NCBI GenBank assembly: GCA_910577835.1
Contig: CAJTOU010000109.1
Location: 1 to 5,349, forward strand
Direction: 5' to 3'
Length of the DNA stretch: 5,349 nt
Origin: an uncultured Lachnospiraceae bacterium
GTDB lineage: Bacteria; Bacillota_A; Clostridia; Lachnospirales; Lachnospiraceae
Shown here: positions 1 to 5,313 of the stretch, piece by piece
Position numbering within the stretch: position 1 is the first letter of the stretch
How the letters are laid out: every line of letters starts with the position of its first letter
The notes under the pieces: generated by a model
The model's database searches: none
What the model was told of the DNA's origin: nothing
Seen by the model: only the letters and a program-made list of their open reading frames with translations
Position numbers and translations under genes: made by a program

Positions 1-18
1 GGACGTACCTGTAATGCT

Positions 19-47
19 GGTATAGGATTGTCAAAGTACACTGGCAA
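19..47 (-). promoter_or_regulatory. Possible promoter reading off the left edge
   Basis: On the minus strand a -35-like TTGCCA (42-47) is followed by a 17-nt spacer and a -10-like TATACC (19-24). An imperfect dyad, TACC-N9-GGTA (7-23), overlaps the -10 and could be an operator. It lies downstream of the sigma-like gene and would drive a gene beyond the window. The -10 differs from consensus at two positions, so this is only a candidate. Bases 1-88 hold no coding region that I can recognise. Confidence 0.3.
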
Positions 48-88
48 AATTTACCTGCCTATTAAATAGCCGACGAAAAATGCTGTTA

Positions 89-523
89 TTATTCAATTTT
101 CGACAAATTATTTAATTTTTTTCTTAAACGGTTTCTTTTGGTATAAACGGTCTGTTCTGCCATTCCCATAATTTGGGCAATCTCTCTTCCTGAATATCCC
201 CATGTACTAAGCAAAAGTATCTCTAATATCTGATGTTCTGTGCCCTTTAATAATTCATAGATTCGTCGGTCTCCAATGTTGTCTAAAAGTTCTCGGATGT
301 CCTGTGCAAACCGTCCTCTGTCCCTTTGTTTTATGGAATCCATATCCTGCATCATTTCATCCAGATGTTCCCGGTATCTGCGCTCTTCCAGAAAATCTTC
401 CCTGTCCATCCGGCGCAGCTTTTGGATCTTCTCTTCTTCCATTCCCAGCTCACGCAGTTTCTTTTCTTCCTGTTCTTTCCAATAACGCCATTTTCGTTCT
501 TCACTTGTTTTGTTATAAGCCAT
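89..523 (-). CDS. Sigma-70 region 4-like helix-turn-helix protein of mobile-element type
   Basis: The 144-residue protein starts at the ATG at 521-523, which has GGAGG seven bases upstream (531-535). The frame remains open to an ATG at 601, but that start has no such site and would add 26 unrelated residues. Residues 1-80 are highly charged and predicted helical (many Glu, Lys and Arg), with the opening MAYNKTSEERKWRYWKEQEE. Residues 96-140 resemble sigma-70 region 4 or a LuxR-type HTH: EHQILEILLL, then a turn at GYSGREIAQIMGMAEQTVYTK and a basic end (RNRLRKKL). There is no region 2, so it is not a complete sigma factor. From general knowledge, small proteins of this design occur in Firmicutes integrative and conjugative elements, where they are annotated as sigma factor-like regulators. 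It stands apart from the galactoside genes, behind the terminator at 618-659. DNA binding is well supported by the HTH; the target is unknown. Its ribosome binding site is buried in a hairpin (532-568). Confidence 0.82.
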   Translation of the reverse strand: MAYNKTSEERKWRYWKEQEEKKLRELGMEEEKIQKLRRMDREDFLEERRYREHLDEMMQDMDSIKQRDRGRFAQDIRELLDNIGDRRIYELLKGTEHQILEILLLSTWGYSGREIAQIMGMAEQTVYTKRNRLRKKLNNLSKIE

Positions 524-531
524 TATCTTTC

Positions 532-568
532 CTCCGATCTGATTTTTGGTATAGAAATCAAATCGGAG
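532..568 (-). promoter_or_regulatory. RBS-sequestering hairpin of the sigma-like gene
   Basis: In the minus-strand RNA, bases 568-555 (CUCCGAUUUGAUUU) pair with 545-532 (AAAUCAGAUCGGAG) in a continuous 14-bp stem. There is one U-G wobble (561 with 539) and a 9-nt loop (546-554). The GGAG of the Shine-Dalgarno sequence forms the last four pairs of the 3' arm, nine to twelve bases before the start codon. Folded RNA should block ribosome entry. A second small hairpin (TGTGG, 4-nt loop, CCACA; 587-600) lies just upstream. The pairing is seen directly; a role as translational switch, thermometer or protein-binding site is inferred. Confidence 0.65.
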
Positions 569-617
569 CATGGCGGTGACCGGATATGTGGTATCCCACA
601 ATTCTCAAAAAATGTCG

Positions 618-659
618 AAAAAAAAAGTGTTGCAACCAGTATGATGATTACAACACTTT
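618..659 (-). terminator. Intrinsic terminator after the GH42 remnant
   Basis: On the minus strand AAAGTGTTG (659-651) and CAACACTTT (632-624) form a perfect 9-bp stem with an 18-nt loop. The stem runs directly into a T tract formed by the nine A residues at 618-626 on the plus strand. This is the first terminator after the GH42 remnant stop at 870, about 210 bases downstream, and it separates the galactoside locus from the sigma-like gene. The 660-869 stretch between them is very AT-rich with no convincing gene. Confidence 0.8.
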
Positions 660-869
660 GTTCATTCTTATTGTTTAATTCTTTTTGTTGGACCCATTGA
701 TGCAAATACCACTTCTCCTATTGCTCATGTCTCCCCTCAAAACATTACATTTAGAAGCATATAACAAACTTTCGTACATCTTATTGCAACATATATTTTT
801 CTTAATTCCCTTTTATAAATATATTATAAATTTTCAACTAAAAACTGGAGTATCATCCCTATTCTTCAT

Positions 870-1784
870 TTACTTCAATTTTTTCTTTAGTACTCTTGTC
901 TTCAGCGGCGCTATCACTTCGCTTTCCTCCCCATAGACCACTTCATATTCTTCCGAAATCGGAACTGCTACAGATTTCCTACCAAAATTCTGAAGGAATA
1001 AATATTCTAATTTGTCAGATGCTCTAGTATTTACGGATATTCCTTCTGGCACAAATTTTACCAATAGTTTAACTTCAGCTTCTTTCACAAGTCTTTTGTA
1101 TAAATCATGATAAAATGCATATTCCATATCTGCCGCAACATAATATGCATGTCCGTTTCCATATGTTTTATGTGTCAAAGCAGCTTTTCCTGCATAGAAA
1201 TCCTCTCCGTAACGCATCAGAACTTCTGCATCCGATACCTCCAGCAATTCACACAAATGGTTACATCTGTATGTTTTCTGTAAATTCAGATGGTTTGATG
1301 GATTTGGCACTGCATGGCTTTCTTCCCAATCATACAATGCATCTATCTCTGTACTCCTGATTCCCGTCACATCCATTAATCCATATGGTGTTCCAAAGAG
1401 GAAGCAACGATCTGTTGCATCTACCAATCCTGACCAATAGGATAATACTAGTGTTCCACCTTGTTTTACATAATCTCGCAATTTTTCTTCATATCCATCA
1501 CAGAAAAGATATGCCATTGGAACTGCAAGAATCTTATATCCATCTAGCACATGTTCCATCGAAATTACATCTACGTTCAGTCCCTGCTCTCTTAATGCAC
1601 GGTATTGCTTTAAGACACATTCCTGATAATACATATTTTCATTTCTTGGTCCTTGTGCATCTTTTAATACCCAGCTATTTTCTCTATCATAAAGAACAGC
1701 TACCTGTGCAATGGTTTTCGTTCCTATGGTTTCTTGTATCTTTTCTAACGCTTCCCCGACTTCTGTTACTTCTTTAAATAGTTT
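870..1784 (-). pseudogene. GH42 beta-galactosidase, 5'-truncated remnant lacking the catalytic domain
   Basis: The open frame gives 304 residues from 1784 to a TAA at 870-872. The first internal ATG is at 1634 (254 residues) and has no good ribosome binding site. The sequence matches the C-terminal half of family GH42 beta-galactosidases. It begins at the helix joining the barrel to the trimerisation domain (FKEVTEVGEALEKI), followed by KTIAQVAVLYDRENSW and YYQECVLKQYRALREQGLNVDVI. The Rossmann-like trimerisation domain contains YKILAVPMAYL, the glycine-rich GGTLVLSYWSG and YGNGHAYYVAADME. The small C-terminal beta domain follows (residues about 190-254 from the ATG). Complete family members have roughly 650-690 residues, so about 370 N-terminal residues are missing, including the TIM barrel with both catalytic glutamates. 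An in-frame TAG (1785-1787) precedes the remnant and no barrel sequence is visible further upstream. It cannot hydrolyse galactosides by itself. Family assignment is confident; decay by deletion is inferred. Confidence 0.85.
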
Positions 1785-1787
1785 CTA

Positions 1788-1976
1788 AAGTAACAGCCTC
1801 TCTTAACTTCTTTATTTACAGTTTGTCTACTTCTTTTTCTGAAGCAGTTCTCCGTTTGTTTCTTCCCATTCATACATGACATAATAATTAACCACTACCC
1901 CATATTATAAATAACACCCAGAGATACTTATTTCAGACTGATAATCAGATTTTTATTGAATTTATTAATCTATATG
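1788..1976. other. Gap between the AraC gene and the GH42 remnant, with no recognisable gene
   Basis: This 189-base stretch lies where the upstream part of the GH42 gene would be expected, but I see no GH42 barrel sequence in any frame. On the minus strand one short frame reads YGVVVNYYVMYEWEETNGELLQKKK before a TAG. It looks like the tail of a protein but has no start and I cannot assign it. No ribosome binding site precedes the GH42 remnant and no strong terminator follows the AraC gene. A 7-bp AT-rich inverted repeat (1972-1978 with 1984-1990) overlaps the AraC stop codon but has no T tract. Confidence 0.4.
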
Positions 1977-2777
1977 TTATGACAACATATCTTTCAGACA
2001 TGTACTCCGGTAGTCACTCGGTGATATTTTATATCTTTCTTTAAATACTCGGTTAAATGTTCTCTGACTTTCAAATCCACTATCCAGACAAATGTTTGTA
2101 ATAGAATCACTCGTATTTTCCAAACGCTGGCATGCATAGTTCAGCCTTGCATCGTTAAGATATTGATTAAAGTTTCTATGGAATGTTTTGGAAAAGAGTC
2201 TGGATAAAACATATTTGCTCACCCCCAGATCTTTTGCCATCTCTTCCAGCGAAAATTTCTTCTTAAAATTTGCTGATATATAGGAAACTGTCTGGTAAAT
2301 AAGATCGTTGCTCCCCACATTACTCTTTTCTACCAAATTTAATTTTCCTATGCAGCGTGCCAACACAATTTGAAGATATGCCTGTGCAACAGTAATATCC
2401 GACTGTTCTGTCTCTAAAATCGCATTTATAACCCTATATACCTCCGGTTCAACCTTTTCCGCTTTGATGATCGGGTATTCAGGAGCCATGGATTGCATGA
2501 TATCTGCAAATTTGGCAATCGTAAATGGCGATGCAATCAGATAAGTCGCTTTATTTACACCGGGTGTCAGTACCTGATAGTGATGAATAACATCTGGAAA
2601 TACAAAGCCTATATCTCCTTTATCCATATGATATAGTTCCTGTCCGACACCAAGTTCTAATGCTCCACTTGTTACACAAACAATCTCCAATGCATTATGA
2701 AGATGTGGTTCAATATGTTTTGACTTCCTATTTATTGCTATGATCTCCTCTTTTGTGTCAACATATTTTAACTGCAT
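1977..2777 (-). CDS. AraC-family transcriptional regulator with N-terminal cupin
   Basis: The 266-residue DNA-binding regulator probably senses a galactoside or its product and controls the adjacent transporter and hydrolase genes. The N-terminal half is an AraC-type cupin: HIEPHLHNALEIVCVTSGALEL (residues 21-42, metal- or sugar-pocket His25 and His27) and MDKGDIGFVFPDVIHHY. The C-terminal 90-100 residues hold two helix-turn-helix motifs: SLEEMAKDLGVSKYVLSRLF (176-195) and ITNICLDSGFESQRTFNRVF (about 226-245), followed by the family signature KISPSDYR. The ATG at 2775-2777 was chosen because it is preceded by AGGGGAG at a 6-base spacing and opens the usual cupin N-terminus. The frame extends upstream to 2894, but that part is low in family character and covers the promoter. 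It sits downstream of the symporter behind a terminator, so it is probably transcribed separately. The domain call is firm; the inducer is inferred from context. Confidence 0.9.
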   Translation of the reverse strand: MQLKYVDTKEEIIAINRKSKHIEPHLHNALEIVCVTSGALELGVGQELYHMDKGDIGFVFPDVIHHYQVLTPGVNKATYLIASPFTIAKFADIMQSMAPEYPIIKAEKVEPEVYRVINAILETEQSDITVAQAYLQIVLARCIGKLNLVEKSNVGSNDLIYQTVSYISANFKKKFSLEEMAKDLGVSKYVLSRLFSKTFHRNFNQYLNDARLNYACQRLENTSDSITNICLDSGFESQRTFNRVFKERYKISPSDYRSTCLKDMLS

Positions 2778-2802
2778 GAAATACTCCCCTTTGCAACATT
2801 TG

Positions 2803-2831
2803 TCTATATCTTCTTTCGATTTGGCAAGCAA
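2803..2831 (-). promoter_or_regulatory. Predicted sigma-A promoter of the AraC-family gene
   Basis: TTGCTT (2826-2831) and TATAGA (2803-2808) are separated by exactly 17 bases on the minus strand, each matching consensus at four of six positions. This would place the start of transcription around 2796 and give a short leader of about 20 bases before the ATG at 2777. It supports the shorter AraC-family start. The -35 box lies only 17 bases from the plus-strand -10 at 2849-2854, so the two promoters are divergent and close. Confidence 0.45.
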
Positions 2832-2848
2832 TCCTTTTACACCTATCT

Positions 2849-2854
2849 TATAAT
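2849..2854 (+). promoter_or_regulatory. Perfect -10 box ahead of the plus-strand small ORF
   Basis: TATAAT lies 32 bases before the small ORF start at 2887, with the ribosome binding site AAGGAGG (2871-2877) in between. No good -35 hexamer stands 16-18 bases upstream; the closest TTGGCA is 22 bases away. If real, the promoter would be weak or depend on an activator, possibly the AraC protein encoded divergently. In AT-rich DNA a lone -10 match can be chance. Confidence 0.35.
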
Positions 2855-2886
2855 CAACTTGTAAATAAGGAAAGGAGGAATTGCAA

Positions 2887-2964
2887 ATGAGCAACCTAAA
2901 AAAATATCTGAATGACCTTTTAGTATTCTACACTGAATATTTTGAGCATCCTTACCATGTATAA
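2887..2964 (+). CDS. Small ORF, 25 codons, possible leader peptide
   Basis: ATG at 2887 is preceded by AAGGAGG (2871-2877), the best ribosome binding site in the window, at a 9-base spacing. The frame runs to TAA at 2962-2964. The peptide starts MSNLKKYLNDLLVFYTEYF and ends EHPYHV. Four Tyr, two Phe and two His in 25 residues make it aromatic-rich. I do not recognise it. It has no signal peptide or membrane span, so it is not an obvious type I toxin. The start of a 12-bp inverted repeat lies inside codons 10-14 and the second arm begins at the stop codon; a terminator follows at 3005-3042. This layout is that of an attenuation leader, but no gene follows on the plus strand. It may be an orphan leader, the start of a deleted gene or a short independent RNA with a peptide. 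Translation is plausible but unproven. Confidence 0.4.
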   Translation: MSNLKKYLNDLLVFYTEYFEHPYHV

Positions 2965-2975
2965 ATACTAAAAGG
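2916..2975 (+). repeat. Perfect 12-bp inverted repeat (RNA hairpin)
   Basis: CCTTTTAGTATT (2916-2927) and AATACTAAAAGG (2964-2975) are exact reverse complements separated by 36 bases. In plus-strand RNA they form a stem that encloses the second half of the small ORF. The 3' arm overlaps AAAAGGAC (2970-2977), which is also exactly complementary to GTCCTTTT (3030-3037) in the terminator that follows, so the two structures exclude each other. Confidence 0.7.
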
Positions 2976-3004
2976 ACTATTTTGTAAAAACTGAATATTT
3001 TCTT

Positions 3005-3042
3005 AAGGCCATTTCATAAAAATGAAGTGGTCCTTTTTATTT
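3005..3042 (+). terminator. Intrinsic terminator on the plus strand
   Basis: AAGGCCATTTCAT (3005-3017) pairs with ATGAAGTGGTCCTT (3022-3035) around an AAAA loop, with one U-G wobble and one bulged base, and is followed by a T-rich tail to 3042. On the minus strand the same hairpin is followed by an A-rich stretch, so it is directional. No long plus-strand gene precedes it; the only candidate is the small ORF at 2887-2964, which supports the view that this is a real short transcription unit. Confidence 0.75.
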
Positions 3043-3074
3043 TCAAAATACAGTTCTATCACTTTATATTATAG

Positions 3075-3116
3075 AAAAAAGCACTGTCTCATCGAACAAC
3101 GATCAGACAACGCTTT
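3075..3116 (-). terminator. Intrinsic terminator of the symporter gene
   Basis: On the minus strand 3116-3100 pairs with 3094-3078 in a 17-position stem with two wobble pairs, one G-G mismatch and a 5-nt loop. It leads into six T residues (A residues 3075-3080 on the plus strand). It begins 12 bases after the symporter stop codon, so the symporter and the AraC-family gene are largely separate transcription units. Confidence 0.85.
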
Positions 3117-3128
3117 CTCTTGTCAATT

Positions 3129-4526
3129 CTAATTTATGTCTGATGCATCTGTTACTTCATCTGCAGCAATTCCTTTTTCTGCTTTCAGTTTTTTATTTGC
3201 ATCTTCAACATTCATTCTTGAAAGTGCAAACATAATCAATACATCAAAGATTAACGGAAGCCAAAGATACATGAACTGCATCATATCAAGTGCAGACTGT
3301 GGCTGAGTTGCATTTGTTCCGACATATCCACTGAGCTCAAGCATCCATCCAACAACAGCGGTTCCAATACCTCCACCGATTTTTACACCAAGAGAAGTAC
3401 AAGAGTACATCGTTCCATCAATTCTCTTTCCCTGTGTAAGATAAGTGTATTCAGTGCAGGATGCAATAACAGCATTCATATCTCCCTGCCATGGTCCCTG
3501 ACCTAAGGCTGCAAGAGCTGTAAACGCCATCATCAGCGGAACACTACCCATATATCCGGCAACAACAACAAGTGCTCTACCGATGACTGCTAAGACATAA
3601 CCTCTTAAGTTCAGTTTATACATGCCTTTCCACTTACCAACTAATGTCGGTGTAAAAATCAGGGCAATGATCAGTGGAATATTTACTGCCCATGCAAATT
3701 GTCCAAACAAATTCTTATTTTTCAGTACCCATGTCATGTAATAAATGCCAGCTCCAATCATGGCACCATATAACTGCTGTAAAATATATGTTCCACAAAT
3801 CATCATGTAATATTTGTTTTTGACAAGAAGCTTGAATGCCTGTACCATTCCATACTTTTCATTATCATTCTTTACTTCTCCTTCATTAAGTTCTTCCTCC
3901 GGAAGTTCCTTAACAGAAAGTGCTGAAATCGTATTTACGACCAGACCAATGATTGCATAGATAATAGCAACCGTTCTCCATGCCGCAGCATCTCCACCAC
4001 ATTTATCTACAAATCCAACTGTAATCGCCTGAATCAGAAGACTTGTTGAAAATGCAAAAATAAAACGGTAAGATCCCATCTGTACACGCTCTTTGCTGTT
4101 CTTTGTAATCAGTGACGTAAGTGCTGAATAAGCAATATTGTTTGCTGTATAAAACACACTATTTAACAGTGTATAAGAAATAAAGAACCATGCATATTTA
4201 GCCGTTGTTCCCAAACTCACCGGTACTGCAAAGCAGCCGACCAGCGTAATGGCACAACCAATATATCCGTATAGCATCCAGGGTTTCGCTTTTCCCATTT
4301 TACTGTGTGTTTTGTCAATCATTGATCCAAAAAATATATCCGTAAAACCATCAAATAGTTTTGATACGGCAATCAGGGTACCCACGACACCTGCAGCAAG
4401 TCCTACCGAGTCCGTCAGATAGACCATCATAAAAGATGTCAGGAACGCATAGACTACATTACCTGCAATATCACCTGATCCGTATCCAATTTTGTTATAC
4501 CATTTCAAATACTTTTTTTCTTCCAT
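3129..4526 (-). CDS. GPH-family (MelB-type) sugar:cation symporter
   Basis: The 465-residue membrane transporter belongs to the glycoside-pentoside-hexuronide:cation symporter family of the major facilitator superfamily, with about 12 hydrophobic segments. Family landmarks are WYNKIGYGSGDIAGN at the start (Asp19, aligning with MelB Asp19), FDGFTDIFFGSMIDKTHSKMGKAKPW (residues 58-83, with Asp59 and Asp63 at the MelB Asp55 and Asp59 positions), and SKERVQMGSYR after helix 4. The central loop is acidic (about 207-224) and the C-terminal cytoplasmic tail hydrophilic. The place of MelB Asp124 is held by Asn130, as in many non-melibiose members, so proton coupling may be more likely than sodium. 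The length is normal. The ATG has GAGGAG at a rather long spacing of about 12 bases. Between a LacZ gene and galactoside hydrolase and regulator genes, a beta-galactoside (lactose or galacto-oligosaccharide) is the likely substrate; this is inference. The gene is intact and ends at its own terminator (3075-3116). Confidence 0.93.
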   Translation of the reverse strand: MEEKKYLKWYNKIGYGSGDIAGNVVYAFLTSFMMVYLTDSVGLAAGVVGTLIAVSKLFDGFTDIFFGSMIDKTHSKMGKAKPWMLYGYIGCAITLVGCFAVPVSLGTTAKYAWFFISYTLLNSVFYTANNIAYSALTSLITKNSKERVQMGSYRFIFAFSTSLLIQAITVGFVDKCGGDAAAWRTVAIIYAIIGLVVNTISALSVKELPEEELNEGEVKNDNEKYGMVQAFKLLVKNKYYMMICGTYILQQLYGAMIGAGIYYMTWVLKNKNLFGQFAWAVNIPLIIALIFTPTLVGKWKGMYKLNLRGYVLAVIGRALVVVAGYMGSVPLMMAFTALAALGQGPWQGDMNAVIASCTEYTYLTQGKRIDGTMYSCTSLGVKIGGGIGTAVVGWMLELSGYVGTNATQPQSALDMMQFMYLWLPLIFDVLIMFALSRMNVEDANKKLKAEKGIAADEVTDASDIN

Positions 4527-4569
4527 CGAATTTCTTTGCTCCTCATCTTCATCGCACTTAGAATTTCAA

Positions 4570-4595
4570 GATGTCTAACAGAGTATGATGTCTAA
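4570..4595 (-). promoter_or_regulatory. Direct repeat TTAGACATC upstream of the symporter, possible operator
   Basis: TTAGACATC occurs twice on the minus strand (4595-4587 and 4578-4570) with 8 bases between, a 17-base period, inside the leader of the symporter gene. AraC-family dimers bind direct repeats with similar helical phasing, and an AraC-family gene lies in this locus. A possible -10 box TAGAAT (4595-4600) without a good -35 overlaps the upstream copy. The repeat is exact; the operator role is inferred. Confidence 0.3.
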
Positions 4596-4617
4596 TTCTA
4601 GTTTTTTCTCTGTTTTT

Positions 4618-4660
4618 GTCTGATTGCTCTGTATATCCGGACTTTACATAACAATCAGAC
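4618..4660 (-). repeat. Perfect 9-bp inverted repeat in the LacZ-symporter gap
   Basis: GTCTGATTG and CAATCAGAC (4618-4626 with 4652-4660) form a 9-bp stem with a 25-base spacer that includes the palindrome TCCGGA. In the gene direction it is followed by AAAAACAG, not T residues, so it is not a normal terminator for the LacZ gene; on the plus strand the T tail is weak (TCTCTTTCC). It could be an mRNA stability or processing hairpin between the two genes, or an operator. Confidence 0.4.
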
Positions 4661-4695
4661 TCTCTTTCCTTGTTTACGGGTTACATGAAACTTTA

Positions 4696-5313
4696 TTATC
4701 CCTTTACATACGGTATCAGTGTAAACTGGAACCGGAATAATACATCATCAAATCGGTACTGCTCCAATACAACTGGACCACAACTATTAGAACCAATGCC
4801 ATTTAATGCGTAGTCAACACAGAATACTACACTATCTGATTCTATTAATTCATAATTATGCGTTTTCTCCTCAAGTTCTTCCTGTGTATAATAAGAAGCA
4901 TTGAATGAAAATGCATTTTCTGCGGATGCCACAATTCCATATCGGCTGTTGTTAAGCTCTACATATTCACAATCATAATGGCTTCCATTTTCCTGTGGGC
5001 GGATATAGTCCTCATGCAAATCATCTACATTTGCCTGATACAAACCGTGGCTCGCAGCCTGATGTTTATCACAATAACTTTCCTGTGGTCCCATTCCAAA
5101 GTATCTTACAGCTGAAAGTTTTTTATCCAGGAACATCCTCACACCAAATCTCGGAAGATCCGGGAATTCATCGTCTTTTGTTACTGCAATATCTGCATCA
5201 ATCTTTCCAGCAGCTTCTATTTTCCATGTGATCGTCACATCAAGAATCTTCTGTACTGTCTCTGCCACAACGGAAGCATGGCTTGTAATCTTCACACCAT
5301 GTTTTCCCTGCAC
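4696..5313 (-). CDS. GH2 (LacZ-type) beta-galactosidase, C-terminal fragment
   Basis: The 205-residue frame matches the end of LacZ-type beta-galactosidases: the Bgal small-chain (domain 5) region. Signature stretches are DLPRFGVRMFLDKKL (52-66), VRYFGMGPQESYCDKHQAASHG (69-90), LHEDYIRPQENGSHYDC (99-115), FSFNASYYTQEEL (135-147) and NGIGSNSCGPVVLEQY (171-186), with the usual end FQFTLIPYVKG. Full-length enzymes have about 1,000 residues, so the sugar-binding, immunoglobulin-like and TIM barrel domains with both catalytic glutamates are absent here. The GTG at 5313 is only the first possible start after a TAG at 5320-5322; there is no ribosome binding site and homology probably continues upstream (ALVQG), so I take this as an interrupted or edge-truncated gene, not a short protein. 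It precedes the symporter by 169 bases and is probably the first visible gene of that transcript. Family assignment is very secure. Confidence 0.85.
   Translation of the reverse strand: MQGKHGVKITSHASVVAETVQKILDVTITWKIEAAGKIDADIAVTKDDEFPDLPRFGVRMFLDKKLSAVRYFGMGPQESYCDKHQAASHGLYQANVDDLHEDYIRPQENGSHYDCEYVELNNSRYGIVASAENAFSFNASYYTQEELEEKTHNYELIESDSVVFCVDYALNGIGSNSCGPVVLEQYRFDDVLFRFQFTLIPYVKG

Noticed and set aside
524..601. Longer start for the sigma-like protein at 601
   Set aside because: No ribosome binding site precedes it, the added residues do not fit the family, and the region forms the hairpin that covers the GGAGG site.
326..700. Plus-strand open frames of 69-124 codons over the sigma-like gene, and the minus-strand frame at 523-705
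   Set aside because: They are shadows of the real gene or of non-coding AT-rich DNA: low-complexity Phe/Ser/Leu composition, no ribosome binding site, no recognisable family, and they cross a clear terminator.
675..728. 17-codon minus-strand ORF (MSNRRSGICINGSNKKN) ending just before the terminator at 659
   Set aside because: The GGGGAG lies only two bases from the ATG, too close for normal use, and nothing else supports translation.
685..936. 83-codon plus-strand frame rich in Phe, Leu and Ile
   Set aside because: AT-rich sequence gives such hydrophobic runs by chance. There is no ribosome binding site and the end overlaps the GH42 remnant in the opposite direction.
1935..1955. CTGATAATCAG followed by ATTTTTATT on the plus strand as a terminator
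   Set aside because: The stem is at most four base pairs with a 3-nt loop, too weak for intrinsic termination, and no plus-strand gene precedes it.
2778..2894. N-terminal extension of the AraC-family protein by 39 residues
   Set aside because: The start at 2777 has a good ribosome binding site and begins at the usual cupin N-terminus, and a plausible promoter lies inside the extension.
4671..4685. Catabolite-repression (cre)-like site, TGTAACCCGTAAACA on the minus strand
   Set aside because: It has one extra base compared with the 14-base cre core, so the CG is out of register, and it lies at the end of the LacZ gene.
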